From: Phenylobacterium sp.
GTDB lineage: Bacteria; Pseudomonadota; Alphaproteobacteria; Caulobacterales; Caulobacteraceae
Direction of reading: 5' to 3'
Assembly: GCF_019636135.1 (NCBI RefSeq)
Contig: NZ_JAHBYD010000041.1
Location: 1-32,251 of the forward strand
DNA length: 32,251 nucleotides
Under the pieces are notes generated by a model. It was not told where the DNA came from, ran no database searches, and worked only from the letters and a program-made list of their open reading frames with translations. This document shows, one piece after another, positions 13,854 to 21,988 of the stretch. The first letter of the stretch is position 1. Each line of letters starts with the position of its first letter. The position numbers were made by a program, and so were the translations under genes.

Positions 13854-14644
13854 GTGGGCGCTCCTTCCCAGAAGACGTCCTCGAATTCGGGGCCGTAGAT
13901 GTCGATGAGCTTGTCGCGCTTCAGGCCGCCGGAGGGACCGTCGTAGACGATCTGGCCGGCCTTCAGGGCCACGACGCGTTCGCAGTAGCGCAGCGCGTAG
14001 TCGACCTGGTGCAGGGTGACGATCACCGTCAGGCCGTCGGCCTGGTTCAGCTCGCGCAGGATCTCCATCACGCGGCGCGCCGCGACGGGGTCAAGGCTGG
14101 CCACCGGCTCGTCGGCGAGGATGATCTTGGCCTTCTGCACCAGGGCGCGGCCGATCGCGGCGCGCTGCTGCTGGCCGCCCGACAGCGTGTTGGCCCGCTG
14201 GCCGGCGTATTCCGAGAGGCCGAAGCGGTGCAGGGCCGCCATGGCCGCCTGCCTGGTCTCGGCCGGCCAGAGGCCCAGCGCCGCGCGCCAGAAGCCGATC
14301 CGGCCCAGCGACCCCAGCGCCACGTTGGTGAACAGCGACAGCCGGCCCACCAGGTTGAACTGCTGGAAGATCATGCCGATCCGCGTGCGGGTCCTGCGCA
14401 CGTTCGGGTCGATCTTGCCGTCCTTCTGGACGTGGCCGTCGAAGGCGACGATCTCGCCGGGGCCGGGATCGATGGTCTGCAGCGCGCTGATCGAGCGCAG
14501 CAGCGTGGACTTGCCCGACCCGGACGGGCCGATCAGGGCGATCATCTCGCCCTTCGCCACGTCGAGCGAGACGCCGTCGAGGGCGCGGCGCTGGCCGAAG
14601 GTCTTGGAGGCGTTCCGTATGGACAGAACGGCGGCGTCGGTCAT
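13850..14644 (-). CDS. phnC: PhnC-type phosphonate/phosphate ABC transporter ATPase
   Basis: This 264-residue ATPase powers the PhnDE importer. It has Walker A GPSGSGKST (39-47), Q-loop MIFQQFN, signature LSGGQQQR, Walker B ILADEPVASLD and H-loop VTLHQVD, so all catalytic motifs are intact. The order phnC-phnD-phnE with four-base overlaps shows a tight operon. The ATG at 14644 is preferred; a TTG at 14674 would add 10 residues, and neither has a convincing ribosome site. It is divergent from the decarboxylase gene across 276 bases. Confidence 0.93.
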   Translation of the reverse strand: MTDAAVLSIRNASKTFGQRRALDGVSLDVAKGEMIALIGPSGSGKSTLLRSISALQTIDPGPGEIVAFDGHVQKDGKIDPNVRRTRTRIGMIFQQFNLVGRLSLFTNVALGSLGRIGFWRAALGLWPAETRQAAMAALHRFGLSEYAGQRANTLSGGQQQRAAIGRALVQKAKIILADEPVASLDPVAARRVMEILRELNQADGLTVIVTLHQVDYALRYCERVVALKAGQIVYDGPSGGLKRDKLIDIYGPEFEDVFWEGAPT

Positions 14645-14739
14645 GGAGGCGGTCGGAGCTTTCCCGTCAAGCAAACCCCGGCTTCATGGCACGCCGCCCG
14701 GCTCCCGGTCCAGCGCGGCGGCGACATTGAAAGCCCTGT

Positions 14740-14757
14740 CGGTACGGCCCGGTACGG
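14740..14757. promoter_or_regulatory. Tandem CGGTACGG repeat in the phnC/decarboxylase divergent region
   Basis: CGGTACGGCCCGGTACGG consists of two copies of CGGTACGG 10 bases apart, one helical turn, between two divergent genes. This suits a pair of protein-binding half-sites on one face of the DNA. The regulator is unknown. The same 7-mer CGGTACG also forms one arm of the inverted repeat in front of the TetR gene at 25854. Confidence 0.3.
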
Positions 14758-14809
14758 CGCCGCCCCGCCTTCAGGCAGCCTCGCGCGCACGCGCCGCACA
14801 CACGAACGC

Positions 14810-14838
14810 TTTACATCCCCGTCGGCAGGCCCTATTTG
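14810..14838 (+). promoter_or_regulatory. Possible sigma-70-type promoter for the decarboxylase gene
   Basis: TTTACA (14810-14815) and TATTTG (14833-14838) are 17 bases apart on the sense strand, about 80 bases before the GTG start. The -35 fits well, the -10 only partly. It would leave a leader of roughly 75 bases that contains short self-complementary stretches near the ribosome site (CAAC/GTTG beside GGGGG). Weak evidence only. Confidence 0.3.
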
Positions 14839-14920
14839 CGCGCCTTCCGGCGGACCCGATGTCCTCAAAAGCGCTGCTAACGCCGGTCTGGGTTCAACAA
14901 TCCGTTGGGGGTTGCGTGAG

Positions 14921-16192
14921 GTGCATACGTACCATACGCCCCTGGACCTGGTCCGTGAGCGGTCACCGGAGCGTCCCGTCGCCTTTGCGCGACCGGATGC
15001 GGTGGCGGTAGCGGCGCGCTGGTTCCAGGACAAGTTTCAAGGCGACGTTTTCTACGCTGTGAAGGCGAACCCTTCGCCGTGGGTCATCGAGGCCCTGGTG
15101 AAGAACGGCGTGAATTCGTTCGACGTGGCCTCGATCCGCGAGATCGAGCTCGTGGCGCAGTCCGCCCCGGGCGCGCGGATGGCGTTCATGCATCCGGTGA
15201 AGAGCCGCAAGGCGATCTCCGAGGCGTACCACCGCTTCGGCGTGAAGACCTTCGCCCTCGACACCCATGAGGAGCTCGGCAAGATCCTCGAAGCCACCGG
15301 CGGCGCGCAGGACCTGACCCTGATCGTCCGCCTGGCGGTGGTCGCCGAAGGCGCATCCTACTCGCTGGCCGGCAAGTTCGGCGTCGACCTGCACGAGGCC
15401 CCGGCCCTGCTGCTGGCCGCGCGGCGCGCCACCCAGGGCAAGATGGGCGTCAGCTTCCACGTCGGCAGCCAGTGCATGCGCCCCACCGCCTACCAGGCGG
15501 CGATGGCCCAGGCGCAGCGCGCCATCGTGCGCGCCGGCGTCATGGTCGACATCGTCGACGTGGGCGGCGGCTTCCCGTCGATCTACCCGGGCATGATCCC
15601 GCCCGACATGGGCGACTACGTCGACTCGATCCAGCGCGGCTTCGCCGAGATGTCGGTCCACGAGGAGACCGAGCTGTGGGCCGAGCCGGGCCGCGCCCTG
15701 GTGGCGGAAGCCTCCTCGGTGCTGACCAAGGTCGAGCTGAAGAAGGGCGACGCGCTCTATCTCAACGACGGCAGCTACGGCACGCTGTTCGATGCGGCGC
15801 ACATGAAGTGGCCCTTCCCGGTGAAGCTGTACCGCGGCGAGGGCGACGACGCCCACGAGGTGGAAGGCCCGCTGAAGCCGTTCCGCTTCTACGGCCCCAC
15901 CTGCGACTCGATCGACCACATGCCGGGCCCGTTCTGGCTGCCGGACGACATCCGCGAGGGCGACTACATCGAGATCGGCATGCTCGGCGCCTACGGCGTC
16001 GCCATGAGCACCAACTTCAACGGGTTCGGCGAAGCCGAGATCGTCGAGGTGAAGGACGCCCCGATGGCCTCGATGTTCGGCCTGGCCGGACGCGTCATCC
16101 GCCTGCCCCGCGAGGAACAGGCCGAGGAGCGGAAGGTTGTCCGTCTGAGCCGCCCGAAGGGCGCGGCAGGGAAGAAGCGCCGCCGGCGCTAA
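14921..16192 (+). CDS. Fold-type III PLP-dependent decarboxylase (ornithine/lysine decarboxylase)
   Basis: This 423-residue alanine-racemase-fold enzyme probably decarboxylates ornithine (or lysine) to putrescine (or cadaverine). PLP lysine K48 lies in FYAVKANP; H180 (SFHVGSQ), the phosphate-binding GGGFPS at 215-220, E255-PGR and catalytic C328 (GPTCDSID) from the dimer partner are all present. The carboxy tail is unusually basic and ends in KKRRRR. The chosen GTG at 14921 begins the conserved VHTYHTPLD segment, with a G-rich ribosome-site-like stretch upstream; the much longer open frame upstream overlaps phnC antisense and is not coding. The DHS-like gene follows, which supports a polyamine role. 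Confidence 0.9.
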   Translation: MHTYHTPLDLVRERSPERPVAFARPDAVAVAARWFQDKFQGDVFYAVKANPSPWVIEALVKNGVNSFDVASIREIELVAQSAPGARMAFMHPVKSRKAISEAYHRFGVKTFALDTHEELGKILEATGGAQDLTLIVRLAVVAEGASYSLAGKFGVDLHEAPALLLAARRATQGKMGVSFHVGSQCMRPTAYQAAMAQAQRAIVRAGVMVDIVDVGGGFPSIYPGMIPPDMGDYVDSIQRGFAEMSVHEETELWAEPGRALVAEASSVLTKVELKKGDALYLNDGSYGTLFDAAHMKWPFPVKLYRGEGDDAHEVEGPLKPFRFYGPTCDSIDHMPGPFWLPDDIREGDYIEIGMLGAYGVAMSTNFNGFGEAEIVEVKDAPMASMFGLAGRVIRLPREEQAEERKVVRLSRPKGAAGKKRRRR

Positions 16193-16213
16193 ATCTGTCG
16201 CGGAAATGCTATA

Positions 16214-16253
16214 GGCGCGGCCGGTCGCTCCGTCCCGGTCGCGCCTCTCTATT
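16214..16253 (+). terminator. Terminator-like hairpin between the decarboxylase and DHS-like genes
   Basis: GGCGCGGCCGG (16214-16224) pairs with CCGGTCGCGCC (16235-16245), 11 bp with one G-U pair, around a 10-base loop, and is followed by TCTCTATTT. It lies 22 bases after the decarboxylase stop and about 35 bases before the next start. It may end the first transcript or reduce read-through into the DHS-like gene. Confidence 0.6.
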
Positions 16254-16288
16254 TGGACGGGCGTCAACTTCGAGAGGGAAACCCGACG

Positions 16289-17347
16289 ATGAACGCTCCC
16301 GTTCAGAACACCAACCGCAAGGCCGAGCTGCTGGCCAACACCGTCGAGCACGTGGCGATCGACCAGTACGACGCCCGCCCGGTGATCGACGCCATGCGCA
16401 AGATGAGCTTCACCAGCCGCGACACCGCGCGCGCCGCCGACATCTGGTCGATGAGCCTGGAAGACCCCAACTGCTCGACCTGGCTGACGCTCGCCGGCTC
16501 CACCTCGGCCGGCGGCTGCATGCACATCTACCGCGACATGGTGAAGCACGGGATGATCGACGCGATCGTCGCCACCGGCGCCTCCATCGTCGACATGGAT
16601 TTCTTCGAAGCCCTCGGCTTCAAGCACTACCAGGCCGACTCCACCGTCGACGACCGTGAGCTGCGCGAGATGTACATCGACCGCATCTACGACACCTACA
16701 TCGACGAGGAAGAGCTCCAGAACTGCGACGGCACGATCTACGCGCTGTGCGAACTCCTTGAGCCGCGCCCCTACTCCAGCCGCGAGTTCATCCACGAGAT
16801 GGGCAAGTGGCTGGCCGCCGGCAACGCCAAGAAGGAGGGCAGCCTGGTCGAGACGGCCTACCGCGAGGGCGTGCCGATCTTCTGCCCGGCGTTCGTCGAC
16901 TCATCGGCCGGTTTCGGCCTCGTGAAGCACCAGGTCGAGCGCATGAAGGCCGGCAAGCCCTACCTCACCATCGACGCCGTGGCCGACTTCCGCGAGCTGA
17001 CCGAGATCAAGCTGAAGGCCGGCGCCACCGGGCTCTTCATGGTGGGCGGCGGCGTGCCGAAGAACTTCGCGCAGGACACCGTCGTCTGCGCCGAGATCCT
17101 CGGCCACGAGGTCGACATGCACAAGTACGCCGTGCAGATCACCGTGGCCGACGTGCGCGACGGCGCCTGCTCGTCCTCGACGCTGAAGGAGGCCTGCTCC
17201 TGGGGCAAGGTCGACGTCACCTGGGAACAGATGGTCTTCGCCGAAGCCACCACCGTCGTCCCCCTCATCGCCTCCGACGCCTGGCACCGCGGCAGCCACA
17301 AGGCCCGCAAGAAGCCCCGCTGGGCGGACCTGTTCCTCAAGGCGTAG
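16289..17347 (+). CDS. Deoxyhypusine-synthase-like enzyme (probable homospermidine synthase)
   Basis: This 352-residue NAD-dependent aminobutyl-transfer enzyme belongs to the deoxyhypusine synthase family. The active-site lysine motif is present as EACSWGKVDV (K307), together with the NAD-binding segments LTLAGSTSAGG and LFMVGGGVPKNF. Bacteria lack eIF5A, the eukaryotic substrate, and bacterial members are thought to transfer the aminobutyl group of a polyamine to putrescine, giving homospermidine. Its position directly after an ornithine-type decarboxylase supports that role. The ATG at 16289 is preceded by GAGAGG at good distance. The product identity is inferred, not shown. Confidence 0.88.
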   Translation: MNAPVQNTNRKAELLANTVEHVAIDQYDARPVIDAMRKMSFTSRDTARAADIWSMSLEDPNCSTWLTLAGSTSAGGCMHIYRDMVKHGMIDAIVATGASIVDMDFFEALGFKHYQADSTVDDRELREMYIDRIYDTYIDEEELQNCDGTIYALCELLEPRPYSSREFIHEMGKWLAAGNAKKEGSLVETAYREGVPIFCPAFVDSSAGFGLVKHQVERMKAGKPYLTIDAVADFRELTEIKLKAGATGLFMVGGGVPKNFAQDTVVCAEILGHEVDMHKYAVQITVADVRDGACSSSTLKEACSWGKVDVTWEQMVFAEATTVVPLIASDAWHRGSHKARKKPRWADLFLKA

Positions 17348-17472
17348 GCGGCCAACCTTGCCCGGTAGAGCGCCCCATGGGCGGTGCGGCCAGGCAGACA
17401 CGCTGGGTCTGAACCAGTGCGCCGGCGACACCCCTCCCGCGGTGGGCGCAGAGCTCCAAGCGTAGGCTTAGC

Positions 17473-18486
17473 CTAGGTAGAGGCGCGGCGGCGCCGCGCC
17501 TCCTCGTGCATGTTCACGGGAGTAGTGTTGAGAACTCGCGTAACCATCGCAGACAGGAAGCGACCAGGCTCAAGATCTGGCGGTATTTTGTCTCGTCTAA
17601 TCGTCACCTGGGGAAGGCCCTTGATAACTGAGACGATGGCGGACTCCGGGACCACTGCAGGCGCGTCCTCGTCGTCATCTTCGGACTCAGGGCCTGGGTC
17701 TAGTATTCCGCCTTGGCGCGCTTCGAAGCCCCCGTCAGGCAATGCGGCCTCATCTCCGTACTCCATCAAGATCAGGCACGTGGCGTGATAGGCGTCGTCT
17801 TCTCGCCCAAGCTTGGCCAACAGGTCGAACAGCCAATCCGCAGTCCTAGGCTCCTTGGTCAAAATGTCGGAGCGCAGGCCGAAGACAAATCCGAGGGCGG
17901 CGAGCGGGTGCCGCAGCCGTAGGTTCTTCGCATCACCGTAGGATTCCTCGACCCTGTTTGGCGCGTTCTTGCCATAGGAGGAGTCCATCCGCTTCGTGGA
18001 GATAAGCAATTCGGGGCCAGTCGCCCAGTCCGTGATGATTACATCGACTTGCTTGAGGTAATTCTTTCCCAGAATCGCAGCGGACGCCGCGGTAACGCGG
18101 GTGATCGACCCAGCTCTCGATACGCGGCTTCCCACATCCGCCTTGAGCTTTCCCGGCAGACTATCGATCAAAGCGGCTACCGAGGCAGGGAGAATGCGAG
18201 GGTTGGTCGGCCTGGGCCATACTTGATCTTGCTCGAATCCTGCTCTGCGAAGCTCGTAGCTGAGCCATACGTCGAGGGCGAGCGCCGGAACCCCGGACTG
18301 CGTCCCCGCCTTGAGATGGAGGGGCACGCCAAGCAGCCGTTGAAGCGTTTCGTAGTCTGGCTCAAAATGCAGTTGGCCGTCCGCGACGATCCACGGATTG
18401 GTGTGCACGCCATCAGGAGCCGCGTCAGCCACGATGTGGTCGAAGATCGGCCAGGCTTCAGCTTTCAGGGACGGTTTGGTCGCCAA
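17473..18486 (-). CDS. Probable type II restriction endonuclease (PD-(D/E)xK-like)
   Basis: This 337-residue protein has no family I can name with confidence. A likely nuclease core lies around 145-200: VDVIITD (D148), then PELLISTKRM with S163-x-K165 (or E159), fitting a PD-(D/E)xK variant, followed by the conserved-looking stretch RVEESYGDAKNLRLRHPLAA. An acidic run lies near 265-285. It follows the N6-adenine methyltransferase gene on the same strand by 109 bases, the usual pairing of a restriction-modification system. The start is TTG at 18486 with GAGG seven bases upstream, and an in-frame TGA lies just before it. Base use is less GC-biased than in the flanking genes, which suggests transfer. 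Confidence 0.65.
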   Translation of the reverse strand: MATKPSLKAEAWPIFDHIVADAAPDGVHTNPWIVADGQLHFEPDYETLQRLLGVPLHLKAGTQSGVPALALDVWLSYELRRAGFEQDQVWPRPTNPRILPASVAALIDSLPGKLKADVGSRVSRAGSITRVTAASAAILGKNYLKQVDVIITDWATGPELLISTKRMDSSYGKNAPNRVEESYGDAKNLRLRHPLAALGFVFGLRSDILTKEPRTADWLFDLLAKLGREDDAYHATCLILMEYGDEAALPDGGFEARQGGILDPGPESEDDDEDAPAVVPESAIVSVIKGLPQVTIRRDKIPPDLEPGRFLSAMVTRVLNTTPVNMHEEARRRRAST

Positions 18487-18595
18487 CGGCTGGCCTCACA
18501 TTTCGATGGCGGCAGTCATCGCCTGCGCCTGACGTGCTTCTCGTCGCGCGTCCGCGCCCCGGGAGAGCGCAGGCTGCAGGCGTCGGCACCCCCAA

Positions 18596-20116
18596 TCAAT
18601 TCGCATAGTGCCTCCAGCGGTGGAGTGTACGGATGCCATCCTCCAAGGCGTCGGCGTCGGCATTGTCGGCAATGCAGGCCGGGGGGAATAGCACTCGCGT
18701 CGCCTCGCGCACCTCCAGTTTCAGCATGCCGCCGCCGAGCGCATGCCCCTCCAGCTCGCAGCTAAGTCGTACGAACGGACTTGACCACTGGGGCAGCAGC
18801 TTGGTCGCCGCGGCATGATCGTGAACCCTGACGGCATGCACGCTGTTCGTGCAGGTCACCCCGGCGACGTTGCGTACCAAGTTCGCCGACCGTCCGGCCA
18901 TGTAGCTAAGGACGTAGTTTGGCACCTGGACATCGGGCACGGCGTACCACGGAGTCCGGTTGCGGCACTTGTAGCCGCCGCGCGCTGCGCGTCCGGCGCT
19001 ACTGTCGAGGTACTCGCGGACGCTCGCTGGCAACTCTTGATTGCGGGTCAGCCGGAGGAGAAGCACTGGGTCATCAGCGCGGGTCCATTTCTTGACGGTG
19101 GCCCGAGTGATCTGACCGCTGGGCATCGACCGCCCATTTCGCAAGCTCGCGTGCAAGAACGGGGTCGGAATCTTCCAGCGCTTTGCCTCTGATGGCCGGA
19201 GGTGAAAGAAGTCGTTGTCGCCGCTGACGTAGCCAATGCCGACAGTCGCGAAGTCACCAAGCCGTCTGGTGGCAGGATGGCCGACCGCAAGGCTGTAGAG
19301 CGAGCGGATCTCGGTGGGTAGAAGGTACGGCCGCAGCCTGCGCGACCAGAGCGTGCGCCACTCGGCCAAGTCCACCCGAACTGTCGGCTTCGGTCGCGCC
19401 TGGCTTGGTTTGAACCTGTCACAGACCGTCAGGTCGATGTGTTCGGCAGCGCCTCCGTGTCCGTCAGCGTAGAGGAGCCAACAGTCTTCGGACAGGGTCG
19501 GGAAGAGCTTCTCGCGGACAGCGATGAGGTGGACGGTCGTGAACGAGCCCACAAGGTATTCCAGCAGAGGCGCTGCGTAGGGCGCATGCCCGATCTCTGC
19601 CGGAACGACGAAGGCCATGCGACCACCCGGCTTCAATAGGGCGGCGGTCGCCACCAGGAACGGCGCCCATGAAGACGCTAGGCCGGTGAACTCGGCGCCA
19701 GCTCGCGCGCAAAGTTCCAGAGCCCTTCGGCGGACCTCACCCTTGAATGTCTGATAGCGGATGAAGGGAGGATTCCCGGCTGCGCATTCGAAGCGCTCAT
19801 GGGTTTCCGCCGCCCAAGCGAAGAAGTCACCTTCGTGAACGAGCGCTCCCGGAGCTGCAGCAATGGCAGACTGCGCCGAATGGGGATTCTGCTCGATCCC
19901 CACCGAGTTGTGATGGGCCGATAGAAACTGGCCATCGCCACATGAAGGATCCAGCAATCGGTCTGATTGCGACCGCGCGGCCCAAGCCACAAGCGAGCGC
20001 GCCACATCGCCCGGCGTGAAGTATGCGCCGGACTGCTTCTGGCAAAGAACTGGCGAATGAATCCCCACGGCGGCGGAGCCTAGAGTGTGTCTCTGAACGC
20101 GTTCAACAATGAACAT
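18596..20116 (-). CDS. N6-adenine DNA methyltransferase of a restriction-modification system
   Basis: This 506-residue class I SAM-dependent methyltransferase resembles the Eco57I/TaqI group. The upstream AYFTP segment (31-35), motif I DPSCGDG (56-62) and catalytic NPPF (115-118) are present. The C-terminal half (about 240-480) carries no catalytic motif and probably contains the target-recognition domain. The product should methylate adenine in a specific site and protect DNA from the neighbouring nuclease. The ATG at 20116 lies inside an inverted repeat. The gene and its partner have mixed codon use unlike the very GC-rich flanks. The recognition sequence cannot be predicted. Confidence 0.88.
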   Translation of the reverse strand: MFIVERVQRHTLGSAAVGIHSPVLCQKQSGAYFTPGDVARSLVAWAARSQSDRLLDPSCGDGQFLSAHHNSVGIEQNPHSAQSAIAAAPGALVHEGDFFAWAAETHERFECAAGNPPFIRYQTFKGEVRRRALELCARAGAEFTGLASSWAPFLVATAALLKPGGRMAFVVPAEIGHAPYAAPLLEYLVGSFTTVHLIAVREKLFPTLSEDCWLLYADGHGGAAEHIDLTVCDRFKPSQARPKPTVRVDLAEWRTLWSRRLRPYLLPTEIRSLYSLAVGHPATRRLGDFATVGIGYVSGDNDFFHLRPSEAKRWKIPTPFLHASLRNGRSMPSGQITRATVKKWTRADDPVLLLRLTRNQELPASVREYLDSSAGRAARGGYKCRNRTPWYAVPDVQVPNYVLSYMAGRSANLVRNVAGVTCTNSVHAVRVHDHAAATKLLPQWSSPFVRLSCELEGHALGGGMLKLEVREATRVLFPPACIADNADADALEDGIRTLHRWRHYAN

Positions 20117-20132
20117 ACAGGGAACATTGTTG
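20095..20132. promoter_or_regulatory. Inverted repeats overlapping the methyltransferase start (candidate operator)
   Basis: CAACAATG (20104-20111) and CATTGTTG (20125-20132) form perfect 8-bp arms around 13 bases that include the methyltransferase ATG (20114-20116). A perfect palindrome GAACGCGTTC (20095-20104) abuts it, and GAACAT is repeated directly at 20111 and 20122. Such a site could bind a repressor, or the methylase itself, and limit expression. No separate controller-protein gene is visible. Confidence 0.5.
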
Positions 20133-20309
20133 TGACGCCAGCTTAAGGCTGCGGGTCGACCGACAGCGTTGGCTCATCGCGACGGCAGTGCGTGCATCGC
20201 CTCGCTGCCGGACGGGCATCCCTGTCCCCGCCAATGCCGCCTCCCCGAAATCTCGCACGCGGCGCCCCAAACGACCGCTTCTGACGTAGATGGGTGTTCC
20301 ACTCGCCCC

Positions 20310-20996
20310 GTGAGCACACCGACCGACAGAGCCGAAGCGCACGCGCGCGATCTCGCCCGGTTCCAGGCGATTGCGATGCATGCGGCGGAGAAGGCGCACG
20401 GGGCCATCGAGGCGACGGAGGACGCCGCGGAGCTCTGCGCGCTGATCTCGGCCCTGAGCAAGGCCGGGCGGGTGCTGCGCATGTCCATCGCGCTGGAGAC
20501 GAAGCTCGCCCGCGACGCCGGCCGCGACGCGGCGGTGCTGACCGAGAAGGCCGTCGCGACCCGCAAGGCTCGGCTGGCCGGGACGCTCGACCGGATGATC
20601 TGGACGCAGATGCGGCCCATGGAGGCCGAGGCCGCCACCGCCGACCTGCGCGAACGCCTGGAGGCCGAGGCGCTGCTGGACGGGTTCGCCGACGAGCCGG
20701 TCGAGGCCCAGGTCGAGCGCATCGCCGGCCTCCTGGGCCTCACCGGCGAGGCGATCGGACCCTATGTGCCCGCATCCCTGCGCCACCGGCCGTCCAGCTT
20801 CCGCCACTTCTGGGGCGATGACGAGGCCTGGGAAGACGAAGCGGGGGAAGACGAGGCGGAGGACGATGAAACGGAGGGCGTGGACGCCGTGGCCCGGCCA
20901 TCCGGCGAACCCCAGCCGAACCCCGACCCCTTCAACGGCCGCCTGGCCCCGCCCATCGACCTCCCCTCCTGGGAATGCGACGACGACACCAGTTGA
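20310..20996 (+). CDS. Hypothetical protein with acidic C-terminal region
   Basis: This 228-residue protein belongs to no family I recognise. The N-terminal 150 residues are mostly helical and charged (EAHARDLARFQAIAMHAAEK and on), without signal peptide or membrane segment. A strongly acidic stretch follows at about 169-190 (DDEAWEDEAGEDEAEDDE), then a proline-rich tail ending PSWECDDDTS. The GTG at 20310 is chosen because the frame upstream has poor coding character; there is no clear ribosome site. Strong third-position GC supports real coding. It lies just outside the restriction-modification pair and may belong to the ancestral backbone. Confidence 0.65.
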   Translation: MSTPTDRAEAHARDLARFQAIAMHAAEKAHGAIEATEDAAELCALISALSKAGRVLRMSIALETKLARDAGRDAAVLTEKAVATRKARLAGTLDRMIWTQMRPMEAEAATADLRERLEAEALLDGFADEPVEAQVERIAGLLGLTGEAIGPYVPASLRHRPSSFRHFWGDDEAWEDEAGEDEAEDDETEGVDAVARPSGEPQPNPDPFNGRLAPPIDLPSWECDDDTS

Positions 20997-21017
20997 GGCG
21001 CGAAGCGCCCTTCAGAA

Positions 21018-21095
21018 GAACCACGGATTTCACCGATTTCACGGATGGGCGCGGGCGCCGCAAGGCATCCGTGTAATCCGTGCAATCCGTGGTTC
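21018..21095. repeat. Palindromic intergenic element C
   Basis: The arms 21018-21047 and 21066-21095 are complementary at 27 of 30 positions. Each arm is made of about three copies of a CACGGATT-like unit, and the short loop contains a GGCGC/GCGCC stem. The element lies between the hypothetical gene and the acid phosphatase gene, after a small GGCGC-GAA-GCGCC hairpin directly behind the upstream stop. Related units occur inside element B (CGCGGAGAT repeats) and as a half copy at 26941-26964. Confidence 0.85.
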
Positions 21096-21194
21096 ATTTC
21101 ATTGCGGCTTCGCCGCGGGAGCCGACGCGGGCGGTTGAAACGCCGGGCGGTGTTTGCGACACACGCGGCTCGCGTGGTGTGGAGGGAGTTTGCG

Positions 21195-21986
21195 ATGCGC
21201 CTGAAGTTGTTCGTGACCGCGGTCTCGGCCCTGGCCTGCGTGGGCGCGGCGCCCGCGCCGAAGCCCGTGACGCCGCCCGCCCCGCCGCAGCCCTATCTCA
21301 GCGACGCCGACCTCGACACCTTCCGGGTCCTGCCGCCCGCGCCCGTCGCCGGGACCACCCGCTACGAGGCCGACCGCACCGTCTACCTCCAGACCCGCAA
21401 GTGGGAGGGCACGCCGCGCTGGGACATGGCCAAGGCCGACGACTCCAGCATCAACGCCATCCACGGGCAGTCGTGCGCGGTGGGCGTCGAGCTGACCGCC
21501 GAGACGGCGCCGCAGACCTTCCGCCTGCTCCTGCGCGTGGGGCGCGACTCCAGCCTCGTGACCCGGAAGGCGAAGGACCAGGCGAAGCGCCAGCGGCCCT
21601 ACCTGATCGACGAGGGGAACATCTGCGTGGCCAAGACCGCCGGCCTGGCCAGGAGCTGGGACTATCCGTCGGGCCACAACACCTGGGGCTGGTCGGCGGG
21701 CCTGGTCCTGGCCGAACTGGCGCCCGACCGCGCGACCGAGATCATGAGCCGCGCCCGCGCGTTCGGCGAAAGCCGGCTGGTCTGCGGCGTCCACAACATG
21801 AGCGCGGCCCACATGGGCTGGGCCAACGCCTCGGTGCTGGTGGCCGCGCTGCATGGGAAGGCCGAGTTCCGCAAGGACGTCGAGGCCGCGCGCAAGGAAC
21901 TGGACGCGCTCCGCAAGACGGGCGCGAAGCCCGATCCCGCCAAGTGCGCCGCCGAGGCCGAGCTGATCGCCACGCCGCTCTACTGA
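21195..21986 (+). CDS. Class A acid phosphatase (PAP2 superfamily) with altered catalytic motif
   Basis: This 263-residue secreted phosphomonoesterase-type protein has a signal peptide of about 19 residues and a proline-rich linker. The first two signature motifs of bacterial class A acid phosphatases are intact: K127-x6-R134-P135 and PSGH at 158-161. The third should read SR-x5-H-x3-D; here SR (193-194) and H200 are present, but the Asp position is A204. The Asp normally supports the nucleophilic His, so activity may be reduced or rearranged. The ATG at 21195 has a strong GGAGGG site. It probably acts in the periplasm to release phosphate from organic esters; no Pho box is seen directly upstream. 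Confidence 0.85.
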   Translation: MRLKLFVTAVSALACVGAAPAPKPVTPPAPPQPYLSDADLDTFRVLPPAPVAGTTRYEADRTVYLQTRKWEGTPRWDMAKADDSSINAIHGQSCAVGVELTAETAPQTFRLLLRVGRDSSLVTRKAKDQAKRQRPYLIDEGNICVAKTAGLARSWDYPSGHNTWGWSAGLVLAELAPDRATEIMSRARAFGESRLVCGVHNMSAAHMGWANASVLVAALHGKAEFRKDVEAARKELDALRKTGAKPDPAKCAAEAELIATPLY

Positions 21987-21988
21987 GG

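Noticed and set aside
12022..14644. Complete phosphonate degradation locus
   Set aside because: Only the importer genes phnCDE are present; no C-P lyase, phosphonatase or phosphite dehydrogenase gene is seen in the window.
14009..14920. Long N-terminal extension of the decarboxylase frame into phnC
   Set aside because: It is antisense to intact phnC and low in recognisable structure; the conserved enzyme begins at the GTG at 14921.
21005..21100. Insertion sequence at element C
   Set aside because: There is no transposase and the whole element is about 80 bases; it fits a small palindromic intergenic repeat.
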